Shown: positions 7,387 to 14,323 of the stretch, piece by piece
Layout: each line of letters starts with the position of its first letter
Position numbering within the stretch: position 1 is the stretch's first letter
From: a virus
DNA: 35,844 bases
IMG/VR virus record: IMGVR_UViG_3300030109_006063
Coordinates: 1-35,844 of that record
Reading direction: 5' to 3' (one strand)
Made by a program: the position numbers and the translations under genes
Notes under the pieces: generated by a model
What the model was told of the DNA's origin: nothing
What the model saw: the letters and a program-made list of their open reading frames with translations, nothing else
The model's database searches: none

Positions 7387-8215
7387 AATTATTATATTTA
7401 GTCAATTCACCGTTAACAATATAATCAAACATTCTAGTATTGTATGTAATAGCATCTAATTGATCATCATTTATTTCCACTTCAATCTGCTCAAACAATT
7501 TTAGTTCTGGTTTATCGTCTCTACCAAAGTCACTATTATAGTATTTTTCTTCAATACCAACTGTAACAGGATTTGATGTATCAACTGATCTAATATTATC
7601 AATTTGGTTCTTTCTATACCATGAAAACTCTCTTGCAAGAGAACAACCTAACAAATGGTGAGGTTTATCCCAATTCCAAACACCTTCATCAATTAATCTC
7701 TGCACCAATTGTTGACGACCGGTTGCACATCTTTCTAATCTAGTACTACCAACACCTGTTACATCGTACATACTAAAGTCAAAACTAATTGCAATATAAT
7801 CTGCATTACTGCTCATAAACTTATAGCACTGTAATACATCATTCCATGTCTTACCTTGAACAACACCAATAGCTTTACCGGGTAACTTTGTATACTTTTC
7901 TGTAAAGTCTGTATACGAATTAATTGTAGCTGCAGCATCTTCCAATACATCAGGTACAATATAAAAATTAGGTTGAATTTTTTCAGCCCAGTCTGCATAC
8001 ATGTCTGGATCAAAAGAAACACCTAATTCAAAAATAGAATTATCTAAAAGTATTTCGCCAGAAGGTCTTAGAGCTCTATATCTTTTTGTAAACCAATCGT
8101 GATATTTTTCTTGCTCTTCCATAAGGTGTACTAAGCAGTATTGGTAATCGTTAAACGATAAAGACTCTTCTAATAAAGTAACCGGGCATTCATGCGATAC
8201 TAATGTTCTGTTCAT
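7376..8215 (-). CDS. tRNA-guanine transglycosylase-like (DpdA-like) protein
   Basis: 279 aa. Motifs follow the TGT superfamily TIM barrel in order: LLDNS (57-60; TGT 'lDSG', Asp58), YIVPDV (85-90), AIGVVQG (115-121; TGT 'GIVQGG'), HHLLG (186-190) and SVDTSNP (210-216; Asp212 at the nucleophile position). The C-terminal Cys3-His zinc site of bacterial TGT is absent and the protein is shorter than TGT (about 370 aa). That fits phage DpdA-type enzymes, which insert 7-deazaguanines into DNA, but base-exchange activity is inferred. It has its own promoter (8222-8249) with the ATG at the predicted +1. Confidence 0.6.
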   Translation of the reverse strand: MNRTLVSHECPVTLLEESLSFNDYQYCLVHLMEEQEKYHDWFTKRYRALRPSGEILLDNSIFELGVSFDPDMYADWAEKIQPNFYIVPDVLEDAAATINSYTDFTEKYTKLPGKAIGVVQGKTWNDVLQCYKFMSSNADYIAISFDFSMYDVTGVGSTRLERCATGRQQLVQRLIDEGVWNWDKPHHLLGCSLAREFSWYRKNQIDNIRSVDTSNPVTVGIEEKYYNSDFGRDDKPELKLFEQIEVEINDDQLDAITYNTRMFDYIVNGELTKYNNYEI

Positions 8216-8221
8216 ACGTCT

Positions 8222-8249
8222 ATTATAGATTAAAACTGAATAACGTCAA
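8222..8249 (-). promoter_or_regulatory. Early-type promoter, leaderless geometry
   Basis: TTGACG (8244-8249), 16-bp spacer, TATAAT (8222-8227), 6 nt, ATG 8215. The TGA stop of the upstream gene (8246-8248) lies within the -35. There is no GGGAAC box. Confidence 0.75.
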
Positions 8250-8695
8250 TTAGTAAAAGGCCATACATATTCAAGATTATCTTTTTCTTGAGGCCAAACT
8301 TGTTTATAAAATTCTGGTTGTTTTTGTATCAGCATACTTCTATGCGATTGATGAATATCTTTTCTTCCTAACCATTTAGGATAAACGTGAGGTTTATTTT
8401 TATTATAATGAGCACCTATTTTATGAAAGCATGTGTCTTTATATCCTCTTTCTTTCCATGCAATACAAACATCTAATCCATATTCTACTAAAGCATTTGA
8501 ATAGTCATGTCTATCTTTCATATACCACATATGCCTACAAGGGTGGTTTTTCCATCCTTTATAAGGTGTACCCTCTTTAGATGCTCTAATTGAATTAAGA
8601 AGTTGAAGTACTTCTACTCTTTGCTTACCTAATCTTTTCTGATCGAGTACTTTAGCACTCTTGTAAAAATTATTGTAAGGTAAAAACGTTTGCAT
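8246..8695 (-). CDS. Pyrimidine-dimer DNA glycosylase-like protein (MSMEG_6728/Pyr_excise type)
   Basis: 149 aa, full length for the family. Diagnostic segments are MQTFLPYNNFYKSAKVLD, KRLGKQRVEVLQLLN (20-34), WKNHPCRHMW, a RGYKDT helix, and the end SHRSMLIQKQPEFY … YVWP. The family is related to T4 endonuclease V but lacks proof of the same chemistry. Expected role: recognition of UV lesions or modified pyrimidines in DNA. The adjacent TGT-like gene also suggests base-level DNA or RNA work. Transcribed from a promoter inside the end of the sulfotransferase gene. Confidence 0.75.
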   Translation of the reverse strand: MQTFLPYNNFYKSAKVLDQKRLGKQRVEVLQLLNSIRASKEGTPYKGWKNHPCRHMWYMKDRHDYSNALVEYGLDVCIAWKERGYKDTCFHKIGAHYNKNKPHVYPKWLGRKDIHQSHRSMLIQKQPEFYKQVWPQEKDNLEYVWPFTN

Positions 8696-9244
8696 TTAAG
8701 CTATTATATCTTCAATCTTTGGTAAATTCAAGTCTTCTCTTTTATGTGTATGTGGATAATTTTGCTCTGGAATAGGTACTTCAAGAAACTCGCAAAGTTT
8801 ATCCCACTTATTGTTCTCTTCAACATAAATTGTTAATAAATCTTTTTCTCTAAATTTAAAATAATCAGTTACATCATCTAAATGTTTAAAAAATGCTTTT
8901 TGCATTTTATCTTTATTAAACTTATGAGTACCGTATAATGCATAATGCAAATGATCTGTTTTACAAGTTCTTTCATCAGTTATATCCCATTGACTGAATA
9001 ATGCTTCCATTGAACCCAACCAAGATTCTACATTTCTCAAAGTTAGGATAAATTTAGAATTAGGAAACATTACATCGAGGAATTTATAACCTAGAGTAAT
9101 TGTTGTATCGCATAGCGCGATATGGTTATTAAAAGCATCCAAATTAGTAGGGAAATGAATGCTGCTGAAATTAAGTGTTTGGAGAGCATTGTGTAAAGAT
9201 GTTGTTCCTGTTCTTGCTAATCCTATGTTAAATATCTTGTTCAT
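8696..9244 (-). CDS. Sulfotransferase-like protein
   Basis: 182 aa from the ATG at 9244, which is preceded by AAGGA and overlaps the upstream gene; a longer in-frame start exists at 9268. The motif NIGLARTGTTSL (6-17) is the 5'-phosphosulfate P-loop of PAPS sulfotransferases, and FILTLRN (65-71, Arg70) matches the 3'-phosphate-binding strand. The protein is shorter than typical (250-300 aa), as in compact phage and bacterial Sulfotransfer_4-type members. It would transfer sulfate from PAPS to an unknown acceptor, perhaps surface glycans given the glycosyltransferases in the window. Confidence 0.75.
   Translation of the reverse strand: MNKIFNIGLARTGTTSLHNALQTLNFSSIHFPTNLDAFNNHIALCDTTITLGYKFLDVMFPNSKFILTLRNVESWLGSMEALFSQWDITDERTCKTDHLHYALYGTHKFNKDKMQKAFFKHLDDVTDYFKFREKDLLTIYVEENNKWDKLCEFLEVPIPEQNYPHTHKREDLNLPKIEDIIA
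8703..8731 (-). promoter_or_regulatory. Early-type promoter inside the upstream gene
   Basis: TTGAAT (8726-8731), 17-bp spacer, TATAAT (8703-8708), 7 nt to ATG 8695. It lies entirely within the coding end of the sulfotransferase-like gene. Confidence 0.55.
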
Positions 9245-9566
9245 TATCCTTAGATGTTTCAACAGCATTTTGTTTTATGAATCTTTTATATAATATTCTT
9301 CCAAGTTCAGCGGAGAACTTTCTTACTTTATATTCTGGTTCATCGAAAAAAAATGCATGCGTTATTTCTTCAATAATGACATTCAACTTACGTCTTTTAC
9401 CTAATCTTTTATCTACTACTATTTGTCTATATTTTGTTTCCGGGTCGTAACAAACACCATCTAATTTTTCTTTTTCATCTATGGATTCAAAATATATTGG
9501 AACTCTAATTCCATCCCATCTTGTTACATAGTGTTCGGGTTTGTTTTTCTTTTTCTTTGATTTCAT
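9228..9566 (-). CDS. Metallopeptidase-like phage protein with altered zinc motif
   Basis: 112 aa from ATG 9566, after a poly-Lys start (MKSKKKKNK). Residues 63-80 (VIIEEITHAFFFDEPEYK) match the helix of small HExxH peptidases (SprT/ImmA-like), but the first His is Glu (EEITH, 66-70). An active zinc site would therefore need another ligand. KRLGKRRKLNVIIEE is strongly basic and suggests nucleic-acid contact. It is coupled to the sulfotransferase by a 17-nt overlap. It may be a catalytically dead relative. Confidence 0.5.
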   Translation of the reverse strand: MKSKKKKNKPEHYVTRWDGIRVPIYFESIDEKEKLDGVCYDPETKYRQIVVDKRLGKRRKLNVIIEEITHAFFFDEPEYKVRKFSAELGRILYKRFIKQNAVETSKDNEQDI

Positions 9567-9624
9567 ACACAAATAAAACGCTTACTATAAATCATTTTAT
9601 TTGATATTCTGTTTTAATCAACAA

Positions 9625-10170
9625 TTATTGTCCTGATTTTTTAAGTTGGTTTTTAAGATATTCTTCTCCAGCTTTAATATTAATTTTAACAGGACCTTTT
9701 TGTTGCATTCTTTCTTTGTGGTCATCTAATGCTTTCCTTCCGGGATGATTTCTTATTTCATCTTGTATTTCGTCAAAAGAGCGTATCTCGTCATCTTCGT
9801 TTGTTGATACATCCCACCCAGGTTTTATTCTATCTAATAATTGTTTAGATGCGTCTCTGGATTCTTTAGTAAATTTTCCAGGGGTGTTATGAATAAAATG
9901 CAAAAAATTTGTTACGTTATCTAACTCACCGGCTTTACCTATTTGGTAAATAAATTCATTTACATCGTCCCCCAAACCGAAAGTTAAAAACATTGTAATT
10001 AATTTTGTTCCTAAACCTTTAGAGTCGACGGATAAATTCATTTGTTTACCCTGGGTAATATCTGAAGCAAAAGCAGGTAATCTATGACGATCGGAACCAC
10101 TACCACCTGGCCCCCCGGTCATCACTCTCTCAAATAATAACTCAATGTTCTTATTATCTTTATCGAACAT
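9625..10170 (-). CDS. Putative packaged head protein with CTS-like N-terminus
   Basis: 181 aa. MFDKDNKNIELLFE/RVMTGGPGG carries the same 'KDN…LxFE' signature as the lysozyme and the two genes at 31.8-34.0 kb, ending in L-F-E before a Gly-rich linker. The remainder is a soluble domain without recognised motifs (FLTFGLGDDVNEFIYQIGK … EEYLKNQLKKSGQ). It sits behind a palindromic late promoter region shared with the divergent Zn-finger gene. I infer capsid packaging and prohead-protease cleavage from the N-terminus only. Confidence 0.7.
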   Translation of the reverse strand: MFDKDNKNIELLFERVMTGGPGGSGSDRHRLPAFASDITQGKQMNLSVDSKGLGTKLITMFLTFGLGDDVNEFIYQIGKAGELDNVTNFLHFIHNTPGKFTKESRDASKQLLDRIKPGWDVSTNEDDEIRSFDEIQDEIRNHPGRKALDDHKERMQQKGPVKINIKAGEEYLKNQLKKSGQ

Positions 10171-10171
10171 A

Positions 10172-10185
10172 TTTAAATATTTATA
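10172..10185. promoter_or_regulatory. Divergent late promoters
   Basis: Plus strand: TTTAAATA (10172-10179), 5 nt, ATG 10185. Minus strand: TATAAATA (10185-10178), 7 nt, ATG 10170. The intergenic region is only 14 bp, so both promoters occupy the same nearly palindromic bases and could not be used at once on one molecule. Confidence 0.6.
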
Positions 10186-10361
10186 TGGTCCAGTGCGAAA
10201 ACTGTAAAAAGGATGTAAGTAGTGAACTTGAGTTAACTTTAGTTGCTAGACAAGAATGGGGAAAGACCAAATCAGGTTTGGGTGTACAAAGGTTTATATG
10301 CAAAGAATGTATAGAAAAATTATGTTGTGGAAAAAATTGCGGTTGTCATAATAATAAATAG
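10185..10361 (+). CDS. 58-aa Cys-rich zinc-finger protein
   Basis: 58 aa that contains C4-x2-C7, C39-x2-C42 and a C-terminal CC-x3-C-x-C-H cluster (47-55), enough ligands for two zinc sites. Basic residues lie between them (ARQEWGKTKSGLGVQRF). It probably contacts nucleic acid or protein; the family is unrecognised. The stop at 10361 is 4 nt before the next ATG. It opens the plus-strand cassette that ends with DUF1552. Confidence 0.75.
   Translation: MVQCENCKKDVSSELELTLVARQEWGKTKSGLGVQRFICKECIEKLCCGKNCGCHNNK
10353..10360 (+). promoter_or_regulatory. Late promoter
   Basis: AATAAATA, 5 nt (GATAT), ATG 10366. It overlaps the last codons of the Zn-finger gene and fixes the start of the secreted basic protein. 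Confidence 0.6.
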
Positions 10362-10365
10362 ATAT

Positions 10366-10851
10366 ATGAAATATTTTATTGTAATGTTGGCCTTGGTTTT
10401 TTGCGTCACTACCGTTGACGCTCGTCCTGATAAAGGCGGTAAACCTCGTAAAGAAAAAGTTTCAAAAGAGGAACTTAAAAAGAGATGGGAAGCTGCTAAG
10501 AAAAAGCGAGATGCTAAACGCGGTGATGCTAAAAAGAAAGGTCACAAGCATAAAGGACCTCGAGGTGAATTCGGAAAGTTAGTTCGCAATGATGAAAAGA
10601 TTAAAGAGCTAAAAAAAGAATTTGCTGCAGCTACTGAAAAGATTAAAGGTAAATTTGATCGCAAGAAGTTCAAAGATGCTACTGATGAAGAAAAGGCTGC
10701 CTTGAGAGATAAGCTGAGATCTTCTCGCAAAGAGTGGGAAACAGCTATGAAAGCTCATAGAGTCGAAGTTGGTAAGCGTATGAGAGAGATTCGAGAAGAG
10801 TTTAAAAACAATCGCAACAAAGTGATTGATGGAAATAAACCAGGCGAATAA
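10366..10851 (+). CDS. Secreted, highly basic coiled-coil protein
   Basis: 161 aa from ATG 10366. A signal peptide (MKYFIVMLALVFCVTTVDA) is followed by a Lys/Arg/Glu-rich helical body (KEELKKRWEAAKKKRDAKRG … KRMREIREEFKNNRNK). There are no Cys and no catalytic motif. Small secreted Lys/Gly-rich helical proteins of this kind are common in Verrucomicrobia, so a host origin is plausible. It would act in the periplasm or outside the cell, binding acidic polymers or the envelope. A strong terminator follows at 10881. Confidence 0.75.
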   Translation: MKYFIVMLALVFCVTTVDARPDKGGKPRKEKVSKEELKKRWEAAKKKRDAKRGDAKKKGHKHKGPRGEFGKLVRNDEKIKELKKEFAAATEKIKGKFDRKKFKDATDEEKAALRDKLRSSRKEWETAMKAHRVEVGKRMREIREEFKNNRNKVIDGNKPGE

Positions 10852-10880
10852 ATTATTGCTTCATAGATGATTACATCAAA

Positions 10881-10903
10881 GGCGGTCTTCGGATCGCCTT
10901 TTT
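10881..10903 (+). terminator. Rho-independent terminator with UUCG loop
   Basis: GGCGGTC (10881-10887), loop TTCG, GATCGCC (10892-10898), then T5. The C(UUCG)G tetraloop is the most stable class. It ends the Zn-finger/secreted-protein transcript. Confidence 0.92.
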
Positions 10904-10914
10904 CTTACCGCGAG

Positions 10915-10922
10915 CTTAAATA
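10915..10922 (+). promoter_or_regulatory. Late promoter
   Basis: CTTAAATA followed by 8 nt and ATG 10931, i.e. the late geometry with an expected 3-nt leader. Confidence 0.5.
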
Positions 10923-10930
10923 TCGTTATT

Positions 10931-11149
10931 ATGTCAAACGATTATGCAACTCCAAGTACAACCGCGGAACCATGTGGTAGTGTAACACCCCAGACAACAT
11001 CAGAGCCAAGTGCTCCTCAGACAACATCTGAACCTTGCGGTGGTTGGGCTACACCTGAAACAACTTCTGATCAAACACCTCTCCATCCTGGGAATCGTGA
11101 TGAAAATAAAACACCACCAACACCCACACCTTGTGGATCTGGATATTAA
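10931..11149 (+). CDS. Thr/Pro/Ser-rich small repeat protein
   Basis: 72 aa made of three imperfect units (TPQTTSEP, APQTTSEPCG, TPETTSDQ) and a TPPTPTPCG end. Four Cys-Gly pairs occur along its length (PCG). It is low complexity and probably disordered or extended. It is not homologous to the 1-1446 protein beyond its Thr/Pro bias. It lies between a terminator and the DUF1552 gene. Function unknown; a surface or linker peptide is possible. Confidence 0.6.
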   Translation: MSNDYATPSTTAEPCGSVTPQTTSEPSAPQTTSEPCGGWATPETTSDQTPLHPGNRDENKTPPTPTPCGSGY

Positions 11150-11163
11150 TTTAAAACCTAGCC

Positions 11164-11171
11164 ATTAAATA
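11164..11171 (+). promoter_or_regulatory. Late promoter of the DUF1552 gene
   Basis: ATTAAATA, 5 nt (TAAAA), ATG 11177. It uses phage late-promoter geometry rather than a host promoter, so the cargo gene is wired into late expression. Confidence 0.6.
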
Positions 11172-11176
11172 TAAAA

Positions 11177-12424
11177 ATGAATAGGAGATCCTTTATTGGT
11201 AGTTTGGGTCTAACTCTTTCCCTTCCTCACTTGGAATGTTTCGGGAGTGTTACTAATAATATTAAACGTTTAGCAGTAGTTTATGTTCCTAATGGCATTA
11301 ATATGCATCATTGGACACCTAAACAATATGGAGATATTATAGATATACCTAATACTTTATCTCCTATGGAAGATCATTTGGAACAAACAAGTATAATATC
11401 TGGGTTAACTCATGATAAAGCAAGAGCAAATGGTGATGGAGCGGGTGATCATGCAAGAGCTTGTTCAACTTTCTTAACTGGTATACAAGCAAACAAACAT
11501 GAATCCAAAATTAGATCTGGTAAATCGATGGATCAATATATTGCTGATAAGTATAACGGTGTAACAAGATTTGATAGTTTACAATTTTCCGGAAGTAAAG
11601 CAAGATTATTAGGTAAATGCGATTCAGGCTATAGTTGTGCATATCAATATAACCTTTCTTGGAAATCTGCTAGTCAACCCATGGCTTCGATGCACGACCC
11701 TAAAGACATATATAACAGACTTTTCAATGTTAAGACATTAGAGCAAAAAGAGAAACTAAGAAAGAGATCTATACTTGACTTTGTACTGCAGGAGAGTAAA
11801 GATCTCCAAGGGAGAATTACTAATGCTGATAAGGTTAAACTAGATGAATACATGTATGCAGTTAGAGAAGTTGAAAAGGAACTAGAAAGAAGAGATCAAT
11901 TTGATACTGAATGGAAAGGCGAATTTAATTTTGATATAGAACTTAAGTCAGATAAGTTTAGATTAATTTATAAATTAATGCATTTAGCATTTTTAAATGA
12001 TACTACTCGTGTTATTACGTTTCTTACTGCTCATGATGGTTATAATGGACCATTTAAAGAAATAGGAGTAAGAGAAGGGCATCATAGTTTATCTCATCAT
12101 CAAAAAGATCCTAAAAAATTACACGAATTAGCAATGATCGATTTGTTTAATGTTAGGTTATTTTCTGAATTTATAACTAATTTAAAGAAAGATAATTTAC
12201 TAGAAAGCACTGATGTAATTTACGGTGCAGGAATATCAGATGGTAATAGACACAATCACGACGAACTACCTTGTCTATTAGTTGGAGGAAATAAAAAGCG
12301 AGGAACACATTTTAGAGTAGAGAAAGAAAAACCTATGTGTGATTTGTTCGTTAGTTTAATGCACAAGCACGGTGTAAATGTCCATAAGTTTGGAGATGCT
12401 ACAGGCGAGCTTAACGTAGTATGA
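11177..12424 (+). CDS. DUF1552 secreted protein
   Basis: 415 aa, near the usual length of DUF1552 (PF07586) proteins. The N-terminus MNRRSFIGSLGLTLSLPHLE is a twin-arginine-like export signal. Typical DUF1552 segments follow: RLAVVYVPNGINMHHWTP (31-48), LEQTSIISGLTHDKA, DHARACSTFLTG, SMDQYIADKY, a long helical HxxH region and SDVIYGAGISDGNRH-like text near residue 350. The family is abundant in Planctomycetota, Verrucomicrobiota and myxobacteria, usually beside DUF1588/1592 cytochrome-type proteins. Its function is undefined. I do not know of it as a phage gene, so it is likely acquired from the host. Confidence 0.85.
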   Translation: MNRRSFIGSLGLTLSLPHLECFGSVTNNIKRLAVVYVPNGINMHHWTPKQYGDIIDIPNTLSPMEDHLEQTSIISGLTHDKARANGDGAGDHARACSTFLTGIQANKHESKIRSGKSMDQYIADKYNGVTRFDSLQFSGSKARLLGKCDSGYSCAYQYNLSWKSASQPMASMHDPKDIYNRLFNVKTLEQKEKLRKRSILDFVLQESKDLQGRITNADKVKLDEYMYAVREVEKELERRDQFDTEWKGEFNFDIELKSDKFRLIYKLMHLAFLNDTTRVITFLTAHDGYNGPFKEIGVREGHHSLSHHQKDPKKLHELAMIDLFNVRLFSEFITNLKKDNLLESTDVIYGAGISDGNRHNHDELPCLLVGGNKKRGTHFRVEKEKPMCDLFVSLMHKHGVNVHKFGDATGELNVV

Positions 12425-12516
12425 TTGAAAATGAACCAGATTATGAGTTTTGGACTATCTTTATTATTATGACTATTGTTGTAACTTGGATAGTATTAAA
12501 GAATTGGATACAGTAA
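12421..12516 (+). CDS. 31-aa single-TM peptide
   Basis: ATG overlaps the DUF1552 stop (ATGA). The 31-aa product is acidic at the N-terminus (MIENEPDYEF) followed by one membrane helix (WTIFIIMTIVVTWIVLKNW). The overlap implies translational coupling. It may be a membrane partner for DUF1552 or a small holin-like peptide. Too small for homology arguments. Confidence 0.55.
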   Translation: MIENEPDYEFWTIFIIMTIVVTWIVLKNWIQ

Positions 12517-12546
12517 CTCTTTGTTAATCAATAAGTAACAATAGTA

Positions 12547-13239
12547 TTAAGTTTTTGAATCTAAATTATCAGCTTCTTTTTCTTCTTTTGTTTTGTAAAA
12601 ATATTCAGTATTGTCCCCTAAACTCCATTTATCGCCTGTTTCAACTGAATAATCTTTAGTGCAAACATTAAAATCAGGAATTTTAGTTTCTTCTGGTATT
12701 AATGATTGTTCAAACCATCTTATTCTATTATTAGGTTGAGCTGCAAATTGACCGTTATCTAATTTAATAACGTTAAAGCTTTTATGCTCTTGTTGTAGTT
12801 CGCTATAGCCTGTATTCAAAATGTTAGGTTCTGGATGGCATGAATCTATAGTAAAATAATAATTACCTTTATAGAAATTTTTATCTTTAGATTGATACTT
12901 GCAAGGCAAACCAACTAATGAATCTTTTTGTATAACAGAAATCCAATATGAGAATGAATCCCACAATTCTAACATTTCTAATGGTAGTTGGTTTTCTTTA
13001 TCATAATCTTCTTTCCATACAAAAGCAGAAATAGGTAGTTTATCATACAGAGCCCCATACTCTAAAAGTAAAGTTTCGAATAATAAAGCACGTCCAGGCT
13101 TAGATTTAACCGTAACCCACGTACCTTCTACTAACTCTCCCTCGCCTTTTAACTTATCATCTTCAATTTCTAAGTCGTAAAGGTACTCTTTTTTAACCCA
13201 TACTGGTGTGACCGGTAAATTTGCTACTAAAAAACTCAT
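12547..13239 (-). CDS. Conserved-looking phage protein, unknown
   Basis: 230 aa, acidic and aromatic-rich. It begins MSFLVANLPVTPVWVKKEYL and contains segments such as EGTWVTVKSKPGRALLFETLLLEYGALYDKLP, which suggest a compact beta-rich domain. There is no signal peptide or catalytic motif. TATAAT (13248-13253) lies 8 nt before the ATG but lacks a -35. It lies downstream of the FkbM gene and is convergent with the DUF1552 cassette, with only 30 bp between and no clear terminator. Confidence 0.75.
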   Translation of the reverse strand: MSFLVANLPVTPVWVKKEYLYDLEIEDDKLKGEGELVEGTWVTVKSKPGRALLFETLLLEYGALYDKLPISAFVWKEDYDKENQLPLEMLELWDSFSYWISVIQKDSLVGLPCKYQSKDKNFYKGNYYFTIDSCHPEPNILNTGYSELQQEHKSFNVIKLDNGQFAAQPNNRIRWFEQSLIPEETKIPDFNVCTKDYSVETGDKWSLGDNTEYFYKTKEEKEADNLDSKT

Positions 13240-13244
13240 TTTAA

Positions 13245-14066
13245 TTAATTATAATAGGGTGTCGTCTTCAATATTATGTTACAATATGTGTCTTTTCTTT
13301 TACATTCATCGTAATAATTCTTTATCTCTGTTATAGATGAAGGATTTACTATAGGTCTTCCGTTTATATTTGAATCTAAAGGTATTAAAAATACAGAAAA
13401 CATTTGTTCTTTAATAAACCTAAAGAACCAACCAATATCTTGATTATTATTATGTAACCAATAGGGAGCGTATTCCATAAAAATAGTACCGTTAAATCGT
13501 TTTTCAAAGCATTTACTTGCACCTTTTAAAATGTTTATTTCTGACCCTTGTGTATCCATCTTTATTAACTTTATTTTTTCCCATTCAATTCCTATTGTAT
13601 TATGATTTTCAAAGAAATCATCTAAAGATAATTGATTAATTGTTTCTTCTTCATATTCTTCACCTTCAAAAACATGCCCCCTACAGTCACCCATATTATT
13701 TGGGTTAATTACATATTGAGCTTTTTTAGAAACATCGCTAACTGCTGCATTAATAGCTAGTACGTTATTTTTATCTAATTCATACTTTGCAATATTTTTA
13801 GTTAAGACACCAAAGTTCTTAGACATTGGCTCAAATGCTACCAACTTACCGTTAGGAATAATCTTACTAGCAAAGTTAATTGTATGTAATCCTATATTTC
13901 CACCTATATCTAAAACATGATCACCGTCTTTTAACATCTCACATGAGTATCTTATCTCTGCGTCTTCGCATTCTTCGCACATTATTTGGCTAGACGTTAC
14001 GTCTCCCTCACCGTGATGTTCAAGGTTGTATATAACGTCTGTCTTCTTTTGTGTAAACACCTTCAT
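13245..14066 (-). CDS. FkbM-family methyltransferase
   Basis: 273 aa. Motif I (HVLDIGGNIGLHT, 50-62), motif II (LVAFEP, 75-80) and the FkbM signature IKLIKMDTQGSEINILKGA (about residue 165) are all present. It is an O-methyltransferase using SAM, typically acting on sugars of surface polysaccharides or glycans. The start is kept at ATG 14066 although it overlaps the upstream gene by 47 nt, because the N-terminal helix is typical. It forms a glycan-modification group with the two glycosyltransferases at 14.8-16.1 kb. Confidence 0.88.
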   Translation of the reverse strand: MKVFTQKKTDVIYNLEHHGEGDVTSSQIMCEECEDAEIRYSCEMLKDGDHVLDIGGNIGLHTINFASKIIPNGKLVAFEPMSKNFGVLTKNIAKYELDKNNVLAINAAVSDVSKKAQYVINPNNMGDCRGHVFEGEEYEEETINQLSLDDFFENHNTIGIEWEKIKLIKMDTQGSEINILKGASKCFEKRFNGTIFMEYAPYWLHNNNQDIGWFFRFIKEQMFSVFLIPLDSNINGRPIVNPSSITEIKNYYDECKRKDTYCNIILKTTPYYN

Positions 14067-14217
14067 AAAAATCTTTTAAACAATTTTCTATACTTTTTAT
14101 TTCTTTAGTATAATCTCTCTTTTCTATTATAGCAAGTTCTTTCCACCTTTTAAGTGTGTAACATATATCTCTACATTCAACTTCTTTTACTTCTGGTATG
14201 TGTCCTACTATTTTCAT
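14020..14217 (-). CDS. 65-aa protein, unknown
   Basis: 65 aa, charged and helical (RWKELAIIEKRDYTKEIKSIENCLKDFY), with two Cys near the N-terminus (VECRDICYTLKRW). GGAG lies 7 nt before the ATG. It overlaps both the FkbM gene downstream and the TM peptide upstream. Its start is supported by the Shine-Dalgarno-like site. Confidence 0.55.
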   Translation of the reverse strand: MKIVGHIPEVKEVECRDICYTLKRWKELAIIEKRDYTKEIKSIENCLKDFYEGVYTKEDRRYIQP

Positions 14218-14323
14218 TTAAATCTCCTAAACACCAGCTCATTATTATGCATAGTAAGGTAATGGGTATGCATATTAATATATAGAACGGGTTAGGTGGT
14301 TTATCTACCATATTTGTCTTCAT
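14177..14323 (-). CDS. 48-aa TM peptide
   Basis: One hydrophobic helix (FYILICIPITLLCIIMSWCL, residues 13-32) with a polar start and a basic tail. The ATG overlaps the stop of the ORF that contains the tRNA-Cys (ATGA). It overlaps the next gene by 41 nt. Cotranslation with its neighbours is likely; function unknown. Confidence 0.45.
   Translation of the reverse strand: MKTNMVDKPPNPFYILICIPITLLCIIMSWCLGDLNENSRTHTRSKRS

Noticed and set aside
12517-12546. Terminator between the DUF1552 cassette and the convergent minus-strand gene
   Set aside because: No stem with a U-run is seen in the 30 bp.
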